DNA of 64,000 nt from Capitella teleta (lineage: Eukaryota > Annelida > Polychaeta > Capitellidae), in the NCBI GenBank assembly GCA_000328365.1, contig KB312025.1, positions 1 to 64,000 on the forward strand, given 5' to 3'. The position numbers and the translations under genes were made by a program. The notes beneath the pieces were generated by a model. That model was not told the origin of the DNA and searched no databases. It was given only the letters and a program-made list of their open reading frames with translations. Position 1 is the stretch's first letter. Every line of letters begins with the position of its first letter. Below, piece by piece: positions 1 to 11,900 of this stretch.

Positions 1-3000
1 GCATCTTGAGTGCACTTACAGGATCATATTCATCCGGGCATTTGGTGAAACAATAACGTAACGTAACCAGCTTAATGTAAAACTAAAGTCTTGTTTAAGA
101 CATGGTTCTCAGTAATTTGTATGTTATAATTGTGAGTTTCTGGCTCTGATAATATTATATATCTTCTCTGACTGCCTGTTCATGTGAGCTTCTCGGTAGC
201 CTCGGATCTGATTCAATGGACCATGATGGCATGCTAAGTTTTTCTTTGATTGTAAAGAAGCAAGGGATGCTTCCACCTAATGGTGTGTCCGTTAGGCATG
301 CAGTTTAGAAGAACGGAACACTACAGACACAAATCAACAGATAAATACTCAGAAATCATGCATCCTTCGTAGAACTCACCAGAAATGAAATCCAAAATGT
401 CACTTTAGCCAAACATAACTTATTTCCTCCAACCATTTCGAATTTGCGCATTCAGCGATTGCGTCGCAGCACAATTGCATCCGAATGTGTCTCACAGCGA
501 CGGACGCATCGTTCGTGAGCAGGAGCGCAATGTGCTCTGAGCATTCGGTCAACAGGCGCCGCGGCTTTTAAACGGTGCTGCAGAAAGTGGGCTCGTTCCC
601 CCATCACCTCGTTCCCCAGCTCCCCTCTCCCTCTTCTGCGCCTCTCCTCGCGGCGAACATGTTTGTTCGGCAATTGACCGCTGTTGTCACCCTACTGACC
701 ATCAACCGCAGATGGACTCTGCGTGTCATCTCCAGAGATTGTCCAATGCTTCAGGAGCGAGTCAATGCATGCATATGTCAACGGGTGACAGGCGGCCCCA
801 GGAATCGCTTGCATATCGCCGCATATTCCCTCTGTTATTTGATTTTCCGACGTAGTGCACTCGACCTTCTTCCGCTTCGTCGTCTGTATGTAGAAAACAA
901 TCCTCGGGTGTCGTTTTCGTCTTCCTTTGATCTTATTCACGCGGAATTCGCGGATCTCTTCTGGATCAGCGAAATTTATAGCAAATCTTCTGCATGCAGA
1001 TTCTGTGGATGAAATGGACATTACAGTAGAGTATGGTGACACAAATATATACAGTCGCATATATAGTACATATTGGCGCACTCTCCTAGTCATCGTGTGC
1101 CCTTGCAGCACTGTTGATGTCAAGGCTATTCGGAGAAGAAACATTCAATCTATAAATAGCGTCGATGTCATCAGAGGGCGAAATGAGCAGGAACTTTATC
1201 GCATTCCATTAAGGTCGTTTCAGTCTCGGGCATCCAATAACACAAAACTACTTCCTCAAGAAGCGTCGACATTCTTTCCTACTCAAGATGAAACAATGCA
1301 CATTCCATGTCGTCTCACATCGGCGTCAAGAGGCATCCACGTTAAGTGTCAATTTCTTCATTGGCAAGATGAATTGAGGAAACGACGAGAGAGGAAGCAA
1401 AGGTGAGCAACCATCATTTATGCAGCCACACAGCTGCGTGTGACAGAGAACAAGGAGCAGACGCAAGATGCTCACAGGGACCTCGTTGCTCAATGTTTAT
1501 TTTGCTGAGAGCATTTTCGGGTTATCATGCAGGGACTGAACAATTGCCAAGAACGTGTCTTCGGCAGTCTGCTGGCGAACACGGAATCGCTTTCAGCCGA
1601 TATGGACGTCAACCATTCAAGGTGTATGCCTTGAGGCCCCACGCTACAATTCCAGACTGCACACACAGAAATTCAGCCACCATGCAGTTCCAGGTCATCC
1701 ATTGTCAATGACACGAGGCCCTATATTGCTATGTTCTTTCGATGCATTCCAACTAATGCATTCATATTTAAGGTATTTTCGTTTATGTCACTTAATTTTC
1801 TCAATATTTCATCTGTAATCTTGTACATCATAAAATCCCAAGACATGCTTCTTCCTTTAGGGGATCGTTGAATAATTCGAGGAATTCCACTTCTTTCCCC
1901 AAGACTGTTGATCTCATTCATCACGTGGAGAAGTCATGTGACCCCAGGGGATGGCCCCATCTCGCTTGATTTGCATCTCCGGTCTCCTTCTCAAAGAATT
2001 CTCCCACACGACACAGAAATTAACTCACATCATCCGTGAGTAAAACAGAGAAGAGGATATATTTTCTCTCCAGTCAGATATATATTTTCTTCGTTCACCT
2101 GACAGGTGGCCGTCGGAATAGTTTTGACTTGATTGAGCGATTCGTAGGTGTTCTTCTCCAGAGGTTCACTTCTTCAGAGTGAATATGAAACAGAGACGGA
2201 CCTCTCTTCCAGACTGAATCGCACTTTACTTTTGTCGCATGTATGGAGGATGACCTCGTCCGGCTAATACGACGTCACTGCTAACGTACTTTACGGTGTT
2301 TCCACCTCGTTCATTCGTATTGCATCGCAAGGTCGCTCTTTCCTTGCCTCGACTGTCCATTGCTGATGTCCATTCCACGAGTGTTGTGAGGCAGATCTAC
2401 ACTGACTGGGGTATAGTCAGTAGTCTTTACTATTTATGGTTAGGGTAAGAGGAATTCCAATGATTTTTAGGGTTGTGTCTGGAGCCATCAAAGACGCTCC
2501 TGTCGAAAACCCTTTAGATCTCTATTGATCTTCATTTGACGAAATGGACGCCTTGGCTTTCCATCTCGTCTTTATATCAATGTCGTCCTCGTTTTAGATG
2601 GTAGGAATGGTCCACGGGTCTCCTATCAATCCCCTTCCCTCGAGGGCGACACCGATGCCTCTTCGCTTCTTTTGGAATCCGTCCAATTTGCATTCTGCTC
2701 TCAGAACCGGTGTAACAGCATGTGTAGTCCTACTGAAAAGGTAGTCCTAGGACTGCTATTCCTAGAAATGATGGTTCGTAGGACTACCATTCCTAGGAAT
2801 TTATTTGGCAATAGTAGTCCTAGTAGGACTACCTACCCTAGCTATGTAATTAAAATATATTTTCTATGTAGCAGAAGCTAGGACTATCTATCCCAGGGGA
2901 CTATACACTCTGTCACATCCTAATGGTAGGACTATATGCCGAGCTAGGAATAGTAGTCTGTCGGACTACTATTCCTAGAACATGAAGTCCTAGAACTATA

Positions 3001-3508
3001 CAAACCAGGACTTCAAGTCCACCGGACTACCTTTTCGAGGGACTATAGAGACTGTTACACCGGCAGCAGATCAAAACAAACACACCGCGATCTCTGAGCG
3101 ACCGAACCGCGACTTCTCTCTCTTCAACCGCTGAAAACAAGCGAGGAGAGCATTTCATTTGAGACATGTGCATCAAGAGTGATTGCTCTCACTTGTGTCT
3201 TATTTTCGACCAGCATTTTGAGTGCAAATGAGAGGTGTTCGTATCATAGGTCACAAATGAGGTCACCCTTGGATTGAGGGTGCCATTTGGATTCTGTCGC
3301 GTTCCATTTCATCACTCAAGGTCATTTTTTCCGCAATCTGAAGCTCCGTCGCTTCTTTTTGTGGTTTTCTTACTCGGAAAGACAAAAGGATATTCCTTAT
3401 TGTTTGCAAAATTAACGACTGTTACCACCGATAGCTGTTATTACAAAGGGTGCTTTCTTTAGGCGACGCCCTGTAGCTGTGGATGTCATCACCACGGAAA
3501 TGTCATCT
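1..3508. repeat. Left arm of giant inverted repeat
   Basis: The arm is the reverse complement of 15418-18918; base 1 pairs with 18918. By eye the outermost 450 bp differ at about 3 positions, the stretch near 2400-2700 is about 95% identical and the inner 450 bp about 92-93%. The inner edge is near 3508, where the two copies stop aligning. The outer edge is not visible because the match already holds at base 1. The left arm has one private insertion, the MITE at 2711-3059. Long antisense reading frames occur in both arms but match nothing I recognise. It could be a segmental inverted duplication or the termini of a very large foldback-type element; the sequence does not decide. Confidence 0.93.
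2711..3059. mobile_element. TAGTCC-rich MITE inserted in left arm
   Basis: A 349-bp non-coding insertion begins TGTAACAG and ends CTGTTACA. It is flanked by direct CCGG copies (2707-2710 and 3060-3063), consistent with a 4-bp target-site duplication. The right arm has a single CCGG and no insert at the matching place (about 15858), so it carries the empty site. The inside is packed with TAGTCC/GGACTA and TCCTAGGA motifs in both orientations, so the strand can fold extensively. No coding potential is seen. A related piece lies at 22062-22172. The superfamily is not identified. Confidence 0.85.
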
Positions 3509-6500
3509 CACCAAAGAGAAGCGGAAGACCGACCTTGCAGCTGGGTTCGATGTCGTTGTCACTTCCAATCGCTGATTTCATTTCTCCCGGTCTCCATTTT
3601 TCATTCTCCGGCCTTCGATGTTCATTTCGTCCGGTGGAGCAAACGACGAGAATATTCATAACGTGATGAATCAGATCCACCGCATGACGATGCAGCGGTT
3701 GAAGTGGACGTGTCTTGTGGCAGCGACAGACGCTGAGAGGTTCGTTGACCCTCGTGATTTCGGGACATTTCATGGTGTATGAAAGGGATGTCCTCTAGAC
3801 TAAATAGCGAATAATTCTTATTTTTGCTTCAAAAATGGAAAATTGAATTGAATTAAGAATGCTACATCTAAGATTTACACCGTACTATAATTGGTCGGCT
3901 TATGCAATGATACATGTATATATTTCTGACATGCAAGTACTTTACATAAAAATATATGCGACATTAATACTGTACCGACGCCAATTATACTTGGAGCTGA
4001 GGCAAATATCGAGATGGATACAGCGACACAATCCAGCTGACCAAATGCGATCCATGGTCATTCGGGATGAAGATGATATACCATAAGGATCTCCAACCGA
4101 GGTGATCATTCAATTTCGTATCCCTCGTTCTGCGAATTGAGATCGAGGGATGTTGCAGGCAACATTCAATCAACTCTGAGCTCCGGGTTCATAACGAGGG
4201 ACTCCGAGAGGTCACAAATGGTCAAGTGCTCCCGCTCCGAGCATTCTATTCCCTGGCTGCACTCTTGCGAGTCAATATATGTGGCGCATTCTCGTTATCT
4301 GTCTCTGGTATCATTCACACACATATTGAAACGCATGGCTGCTCTGTTGTCCCTCTGTCGATCAATTTGTGATAGCGATTGCTGGTATGTACATGGCATG
4401 TTTCAGTCCACTGCACATGGCCGTGTTATCTGACCGCCCACGTGCTGATCCAGTGCGCCTGATCTTTGGCCTTTACCACAGCCAATCACTCGCCAATCAC
4501 GGATCGAACCGTGCGCTGACTGCGTTCAGTTTTATGAATTATTTCTCCTCATCAGTCAGCATTGTTTGGCTTTCTCTTTTGTCACGCCAGCGCATTCAGA
4601 GATCTCACGCAGAGCAAATGTTGATCCACGACACGCGGCATTAGCTTTCATTCAGCCGTCGACGCCCGTTCTTCTTCCTTAGCAATCTGCGCGAAATAGA
4701 CACAGCGTCAAAATGGGCGTGGCTGCGGTGGTCGGCATCATGTAATTGACTTCCATCATTCAATTTGCGAATACAGCATTGGTGCTAAAGGCTTCCTCGT
4801 CCTACTCTTACGGCATGCGTCCAAGTGATGAATCGAACGGACAATACACAAGCGGGAGCAGCTGCCGGTTGAGATCAGTCATTTAACTTTCCGGCCCCAA
4901 ACCCCCCACTGTGATTAATGACGTCATTACGCACGGTCCCACCGGACACAGTACAAAGGTCGGACAAGACATGCATTATTATACGGCTCCGAAGTCGTCC
5001 AATGGCAACAGAAGCGTTGTCTGGGGCGAAGACGCCACCTGCGTTTGAGGCAATACCTGCAATCAGCCCTTTGCGTCGCCATAAACGTTGCTAATCCCAA
5101 AACAAGCAATTTCATCCCCATTAAGCGTGAAACACTGGCGCAGTGATCGATTGCGATGAGGACAAAGCGGGAGGAATCCCTCCACTTGTCTCCCTCCCCT
5201 CTCTCCCTCCATCCTAGTTGTGCTAATGGCCAAAACCCCGATCCATCATGGCTGTGCTGAAAGGTTTTCATGGAGAATTCTCCTAAGCGGTGTCATCCCC
5301 ATGAACAAGCTTTCTGACACAGGCCCAATAGTACACTCTCCGCTTGTAATGCGTAAGAAAGCTTTAGTGAGAAATGGGCCAAGATGTTATTCATGTATGA
5401 TGGGGTTTTATAGTACAAGCGGAATGTTGTTGTAGAATTGCGAAATTGACAACCAAGCCCCAAGAGAAACGAAATAACAGAGCAGAAAAAAGCACCACAG
5501 CCTTAGAATTAAATGAGTTATCTGGGGGTAGCTCAGAATAACAACATTAGAATGTAACAAAGGGGTTCGTCGGCATGCCCAGATGACCTCGGTCCCTATG
5601 GCAAATGCATCGTGATGGGATGCACCATATAAGTGAAGGTGCGGAATTTAGGGAAAGGAGAGAAGCATCACGACATCGGAAACAGGGCACGCGCTTCTAA
5701 GAATATCGTCTTCTGGGGAACATCGCAACTCGTGTTGCTAAATAGAAGTGGCATCCTGAATGAGTCTTCCATTCACCGTTCACTGAGCGATCATATCAAC
5801 TTGGCTCTGTGTATATGAGATTGTACCATACACTATAGTGAGTTGTGCACGGAATACCTTTTGTTGAAAGTTAGGGGAGGGAGCAACCTGGAATGGCTGT
5901 TCTTTTTTGCAATCAGCAGCTGTGAGCTGAATGAATCGGCAATCATGGAATGCATTCTGCATGAGTCGGAAACGGGAACAACCAACGTTGATTGTTGGGA
6001 CTCACACGCGTGCATGCAGAATGGGTTGAAATTGCCCAATTAGTATTCCAATAAGCCAACACCGGCCGCCTTATAAGTCGTAGATCTATCGACATTGAAC
6101 AATTTTTAAGGGAATTTCCTTGTTAGATCCACAGTGTATGAACCTGCAAGCTGTGCTACAGTTGCCATAAGACGCCTTGGCATATAAGCGTCGCTTGCTT
6201 CGCGCAATGTCAATCACGCCAAAACATCTAACACAAATAATGTCCATCTCGCCCATCGAGGCACGTAGCATTCATTGTTGTGTACGCGATGCATTTAATG
6301 CACATGTTGATGTTGCCCCATGACACTGTCGTCCCTAGCATTTAGCACGTCTGTTGTCTTAAGCGATGCTTTCCCAACTGAGTGGTTATTGTAACGGCAT
6401 AATAATTATTATTATTATCATTATTATTATTATTAATAATTATTTCGTCTGGGTTCGTGACTAGTTACACGTAGACGTAGACTAGTAGGTAGTTGAACCA

Positions 6501-7760
6501 CTGATTACAGGTGTCCGCCTTCATTTTAAATTAATAGTTCTAGCCTTATTTGTAGCCTCATGCCTTTTTTATCTGAATGAACTGTATATAACCGGACGAA
6601 GTCTATGGCTTGCCAACATGTTATCTATTGAACGAACCTTTTAATCTGCCTTATATAGATTGCAAAAACTTACATTAGGACATGTTGCCCTATACATCTG
6701 AAAATATTTACCCTATGATATCAGAGTACATTGATTGCTATTTTCCCATCAGAACTGTACACTAACTCTTTCTTACAGTCTTATTGTAAGAAAAAATATA
6801 TTGGCCAATAATATAATTTTTCAACATGGTATTTATTGTATTAAACGTTTGTTTTTTTACCGTTTAATTTTTTTTAGTTTATATCTCTCGATCATTGTTT
6901 CTCGTATTGTTGTACAAATATTTTTTATGAAATTAATCAACATTTTGTTGTGTGTATTGGTTGAAGCCATTGAAAGCGCGTGCTGTTGCATTGATTATTA
7001 TAATACAGAAAACATTTTCGATCCTTTTAATTATTATAAGTTTCTAAAATATACTCAAAATGGCCCAGGAAACTATTACATCTGTTTGCTTTGTGTTGTA
7101 CCCTGTCACTGGATTGTTGTAATACAGAAGTATTATCACAGTTATTACTTCATAACATATACATGTACATTGGAAGTCTCGCTTTACAGTTACTTTTTAC
7201 TAATGTGCTCCAGGAAGGCTATATGGTTTTATCAGATGCCACCATGCATACACAACCGGTGTGTTTTATGGGCCGAGGCCAGCATAAAGCGATGAGGCTT
7301 TTACCTTGTGCAGTGAAGCCACAATGCTCCATATCTCCCGGCATCCCTGGTCCTCTGGCGCCAATGCGACGAAGCAAATAGACCACCAGGCTTATAGGAA
7401 GGTTTTATGATCCTCACAAGACAATGCAGGTCTTTTTCTCGTTTATGGGAAGCGCTTTCAGATCACATTACAGTAATTGCATGCAGAATATATAAGCCTT
7501 TGTTGTTTTGCAATGTGTGTGGAATTCAGGCAATAAAAAGTGTCTATAATGATAAAAGATAAATCACATAATGGTACATATATGAGATTCGCCGATATAT
7601 CACCAGTGTATACAATGTAATAACTACGCAAATGTAATGGCGTGGGTGACAATATGTGTTATAACAGTTTATTATGATTATTATTAATTTATTGTACATT
7701 TCGTTAGATCGGTTCAGCCAAGCGGATTGGTCACTGCTCGATGGGTTGCTATGCATGCGA
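3509..7760. other. Inverted-repeat spacer, left part; no gene recognised
   Basis: No frame here resembles a known protein and no splice-consistent exon chain was found. The short open frames overlap on both strands and look like chance. An AT-only microsatellite of ATT/AAT units lies at about 6398-6446. The stretch from about 6650 to 7250 is strongly AT-rich. Confidence 0.5.
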
Positions 7761-7762
7761 GC

Positions 7763-7774
7763 GTCCTTAGCAAC
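7763..7774. promoter_or_regulatory. Candidate RFX X-box upstream of BTB-BACK gene
   Basis: GTCCTTAGCAAC fits the degenerate RFX X-box (RYYNYY, short spacer, RRNRAC) with no spacer. It lies about 110 bp upstream of the BTB-BACK start codon. A second half-site-like GGTTGC is just upstream at about 7744. X-boxes mark many ciliary genes in animals, but short degenerate matches are common by chance. Confidence 0.3.
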
Positions 7775-7882
7775 GGAAGCACCGAGTAAATTTTTAAAAT
7801 CTCATAAATATTTCAAAGTAAGAACTTGTGCGAATTATATTCATATCAATTAACATCAATAAGAGAGACAGATCAATAAACA

Positions 7883-8986
7883 ATGCAATCAACAGAAGAC
7901 CTAAACCATGAAACATCGAAGCCAGCGACGCAGGGGAAGGAGAAAAAGGCCGGAGTGCTAGAAGTTGAGTACGACCCTCCCGGTGACATCATCATACGAC
8001 ACATGAACACAGACGAAATTCTCTCGTCGCTAACCTGCAAACCAGAGAGTGGTGCCACCTGGCGAGAGACTTCAGATAAACCTCACAAGATCCAAAATTA
8101 CCTCACGAATTGCTGGCTGCAACAGAACTCGTGTGACGTGGTGCTCGCCATGGGTGACGGGGAAATGCAAGTTCACAAAGCGGTCTTCGCAGCCCACAGC
8201 CTCGGTTTGGCTAAAGACTTCCTCAAGTTCTCCCCCAAAAAGCAGTTAGTCATCCATCTGGCCGATTATGCCCCATGTCATATATTTGACCTGACCGAAT
8301 TCTTGTACACTGGAGCCTTGGAGCTGACACCGAAGAACGCTGGTTGGCTGTACAAATGCTCCGACGAACTGGGCATCGTCTCACTGTTCCAAAAGTCCAG
8401 AGACTTCCTGCGCAGTTACAACAATATGAGTGCAGTGACCATTCTGAACGCGTGCGATGCAGCAGGCTTACTTGACATGAGACGAGATGTGATGTCCTAT
8501 ATAAGCAACCATTTCCACGAAACAACACCGAGTGCTGATTTCGTCAATGTTTCTCTCGGTACTCTCATTGAACTGCTCAGCATGGATGGGTTGATCTTGA
8601 GGAGTGAGATGGCTGTGTTCTGCGCTGTGGTCAGATGGGTTGATCAGACCAGGGATCAGAGGATGGTCCACGCTCATGATTTGCTCAAATGCGTCAGATT
8701 CAGACTGCTGGACCCGGAACTTTTGGCTCGAGGAGTGGAGCGTATTACCTGGATCTTTGAGGACTCCAAGTGCCAAGCTCTTTTAGGAGACGCCTACAAG
8801 TAAGTCTCGCAATGCCTCCGATTGAAACTTCATGCGTTTATTTATTTTTTTATTTTTTTATTTTTTTTATTTTTTTATATTTTTTTTTGTTTTTGCGGGT
8901 GCAGGTTTCATAGCTTGAAGGCGTGCGGCAGTCGTCTGATTGATACATTCCCCCCTTTGATCTATCGACAGAAGAGTCCCAAGTGA
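7883..8986 (+). CDS. BTB-BACK domain protein without kelch repeats
   Basis: Two exons, 7883-8799 and 8905-8986, joined across a 105-bp intron with donor GTAAGT and a long pyrimidine tract before acceptor GTGCAG. The spliced product is 332 residues. Residues 1-75 are a charged lead-in. A BTB/POZ domain follows from about 78 (SCDVVLAMGDGEMQVHKAVFAAHS), then a BACK domain from about 180 to 300 ending in a typical VRFRLL segment. The last exon adds a basic tail, so the kelch propeller seen in KLHL proteins is absent. AATAAA follows at 8997-9002. BTB-BACK proteins usually dimerise and act as cullin-3 substrate adaptors; without a propeller the substrate-binding part is unknown. It is the only supported gene inside the giant inverted repeat. 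Splice phase and domain order agree, so I consider it intact. Confidence 0.85.
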
Positions 8987-11900
8987 TTGAACCAGCAATA
9001 AATAATTATGCACGGAAACCCATATAATGATCTGCGGGTTTTTTGTTTTTTTTTTGTTTTGTTTTCTCCACATTATAATTATAATGCCTCTGAATAATAT
9101 AGTTGCCCTCTCGATCGTTGGTGATCTTGGGATAAACTCAATTTGTTTTCCCCGAAATAGTAGGCATTTATTTTACCGGGGTTTTCTCCACGATTGACGG
9201 CCGGGGTGGTGCGCAGGTTAATCACGTGTGCTTTTTCCCGCTTGCCGAACCCATGCACGGCCTCGTGAGCGTCGCTTGGTCGCGGGCACCTCCGGATAAT
9301 CCCCTCGATCCACATTCAGCGACGGATTACTCTCTGTTCCTGTATGCTGCGCTGTTCCGATAAAAGCCTCAATTTCCTCGCCTGATCTGTTTCTGCATTC
9401 ATAATTGAGTGGCTCAGCCTCTTCCACTATACTCAAGTACACAGCAGATCTATGCCAATATCAATACAGGAATCCATGCAGTGTATATTCGCCAAATAGA
9501 GAGGTCGTGTGGTATCGCCCATCAAGAGAAAAAACCTTCATGGATTTTTCAGCTCACCCTTTGTGACCGCAGCCGTCACTTTCTCCTAATTGCGTTTTAA
9601 ACTTTCATGGGGCCCACGTGATGAATTACGACGCCTCGATGAGGTCTGCACGACGCCGATGGCGAAGTCCTCGCTCCACCAGCCAAATATTGAATACGCA
9701 CAAATTTGGCCTGCGCGGCAAAGAAGAGCTTATAGCTCAAGTTACTCGTGATTTGTACGAGAGAACTCACAAGAGAGGGCTCACACATCCAAAGGATCTA
9801 CTCGCTTTAATCATCAACACAGATTCGCCGCTTCACCTCATCGTTCGTCCGATTCGGTCATCAAGGAGATTGTCCCTTTGAGCATCGAATTACTTCATTT
9901 TCTCCTCAACGTGCTTCGTTCCCCGAACAAAAAGGCAAAACTCATCTGAGGACGGTGCATTCCATTAATTCCTAGAAACGGCACTGATTCCACGGAACAG
10001 CTGCTCTCTCCTTCACGCAGGAATCCTTTTTTGCCGCGTCAACCAAATGAAGGAGATTGGAAATAAAAAAAATCTGAAAAGAAGAAGGCATTGTAGCGCA
10101 TGCGCATGATCCTGCACTGATGGAGAAAATGACATCACAAGAAGCAATACGAATTGGATCACGATTCGCAATGGTTGATCCGCTGATGACGTCATCGTTT
10201 GTGGTATAAGCTATAGGGTATATACAGGCTGTTTATTATCGTCAATTTCATCCCCGGTTAGATGTCAACCCAGAGTTTGTTGTCCGTTTTCGATGGACAT
10301 CACATTCTATTTGCGATATACGTAATGCATTTTCATGCAGGTGGTTTTGCATCGAACAGAAGGCTACTTTCAAAGTGCTTATTCAATTGGGCTTTTGCAC
10401 TTGGCCAGCATTCTTTATTTGGCGTTTTTGGAGTTTTATATGTGAATCTGCAGCAAATGCCATGAAGGTTGATGAATGTTGACAGACTGTTCATTCAAAT
10501 GGATGTAATGTGATCGGCGTTTTGTTGACGGTCCATCGCTCATCCTGCGCCTGCGCGCTGACAATCAGCATGACCGATGCCTTCCGTTATCAGAGGAACC
10601 CAACCGCTGCTCTTGCCAGATAACCAAAAAGCCATTCATTGCTTTGATGAACTACACTCTCATTGTGAGAGTGTGTCCATGCTGCTTGGGTAGCACAAAA
10701 GAGAGCCGCGCTAATGAAAACGAATGGCAGGGCGTGCCACTTCGTCCAAATCCCGCGTAGAAGTTATGCATAATGGATGCTCCCTCTTTCCATTTCGTTC
10801 TCGTTCGCTCTTCGTCTTGTGGACCACAAAAGACGAAGTCGCGTGCGTCTGCAAATGCTGAGCTGAAAATCAGCGACATCAACACGTTGTTGAAAGCATC
10901 GAATGAACATCACTCGACTTGGGGAGCACTCACGCAATGGATGCTCCCTCACAAAGGGCCTCGTTTCGCCGTCGCCTGCTTCTCCGTGTGGGATGAAGAG
11001 CAGCACCATTGGGGAAGTGTCACGGAAAGCAAAGATCAAAGAGATGGGGCGCGTCTGTACAAACACCATGGCAGCACGCACGCCATATCACTCACGCACA
11101 AGGCTTCAAGAACGAATACATTACTAGCATAATGGGATGAACAAGTTATGAAATATGGTGAGCAGGACACCGCGTAACTGCTTTGGTGTTGTATACTCTT
11201 ACCTAATACACATCAGGTATAAGTATACTTAAATGTCGAACATATTCCTGAAAATTATGGGAATGATAATGATTTGATCATGCAAGGATATACGTGTAAC
11301 TTAATTAAACAGATAAAGTATTTTATGACGCTCATGAGTTGATCTCGTCTTGCAGTGTCAATGATTCGATTGTGTTGTAAAGCCAGCTTGTTATCATGCA
11401 CGGATAAAACGAGGGAGAAAAGGATGTAAATTTGATCTCCTTAAAATCAGCCCATCTGCAATTCCTTATATTCAACCAGACGCCCCGTTCTTCATTACCA
11501 TTAATGAATAAACCGAAACATAAAGCGCACATATTGCACTTCCGTTTCCTTCGCAATCGGCGTCGTCGTTGCTAAGCAAAACCAATTGAGGCGAAAATTG
11601 CTCGTTTTGCCTGCGGGGATGAGAGCGAGATTGAAACCATCTCCTGCGCCTCCTCACCGCTAGAAGGGTCACTGCAGTTGGGGAGGAGGAGGAAGAGGAG
11701 GAGGAGAGGCAGATAGAATCACATTGCCCACATGCATAATGGATGATGGCTGGTGCCAAAACACATGTTGACTGTCAGATCAGATGGGCTATTGATGACA
11801 GCCATAGTATCAATGATGGCGCCGGAGAATGAAGCTGTACAGCGCAGTAAATGGGCGAATGGAGGGAGTGAGAACTGCATGCAAAACACCTTAGTGGCTT

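Noticed and set aside
692-1144. 150-codon minus frame in the left arm, with a partner in the right arm (17774-18169) and long plus frames opposite
   Set aside because: The basic stretch VNKIKGRRKRHPR looks protein-like and an acceptor-like site precedes it. But changes between the arms include several amino-acid replacements, both strands are open, and no family is recognised.
6735-7295. 186-codon frame rich in Tyr, Phe and Ile
   Set aside because: Composition follows the local AT bias; no recognisable protein.
10773-11132. 119-codon frame in the spacer
   Set aside because: Overlapped by a similar frame on the other strand; no domain and no splice support.
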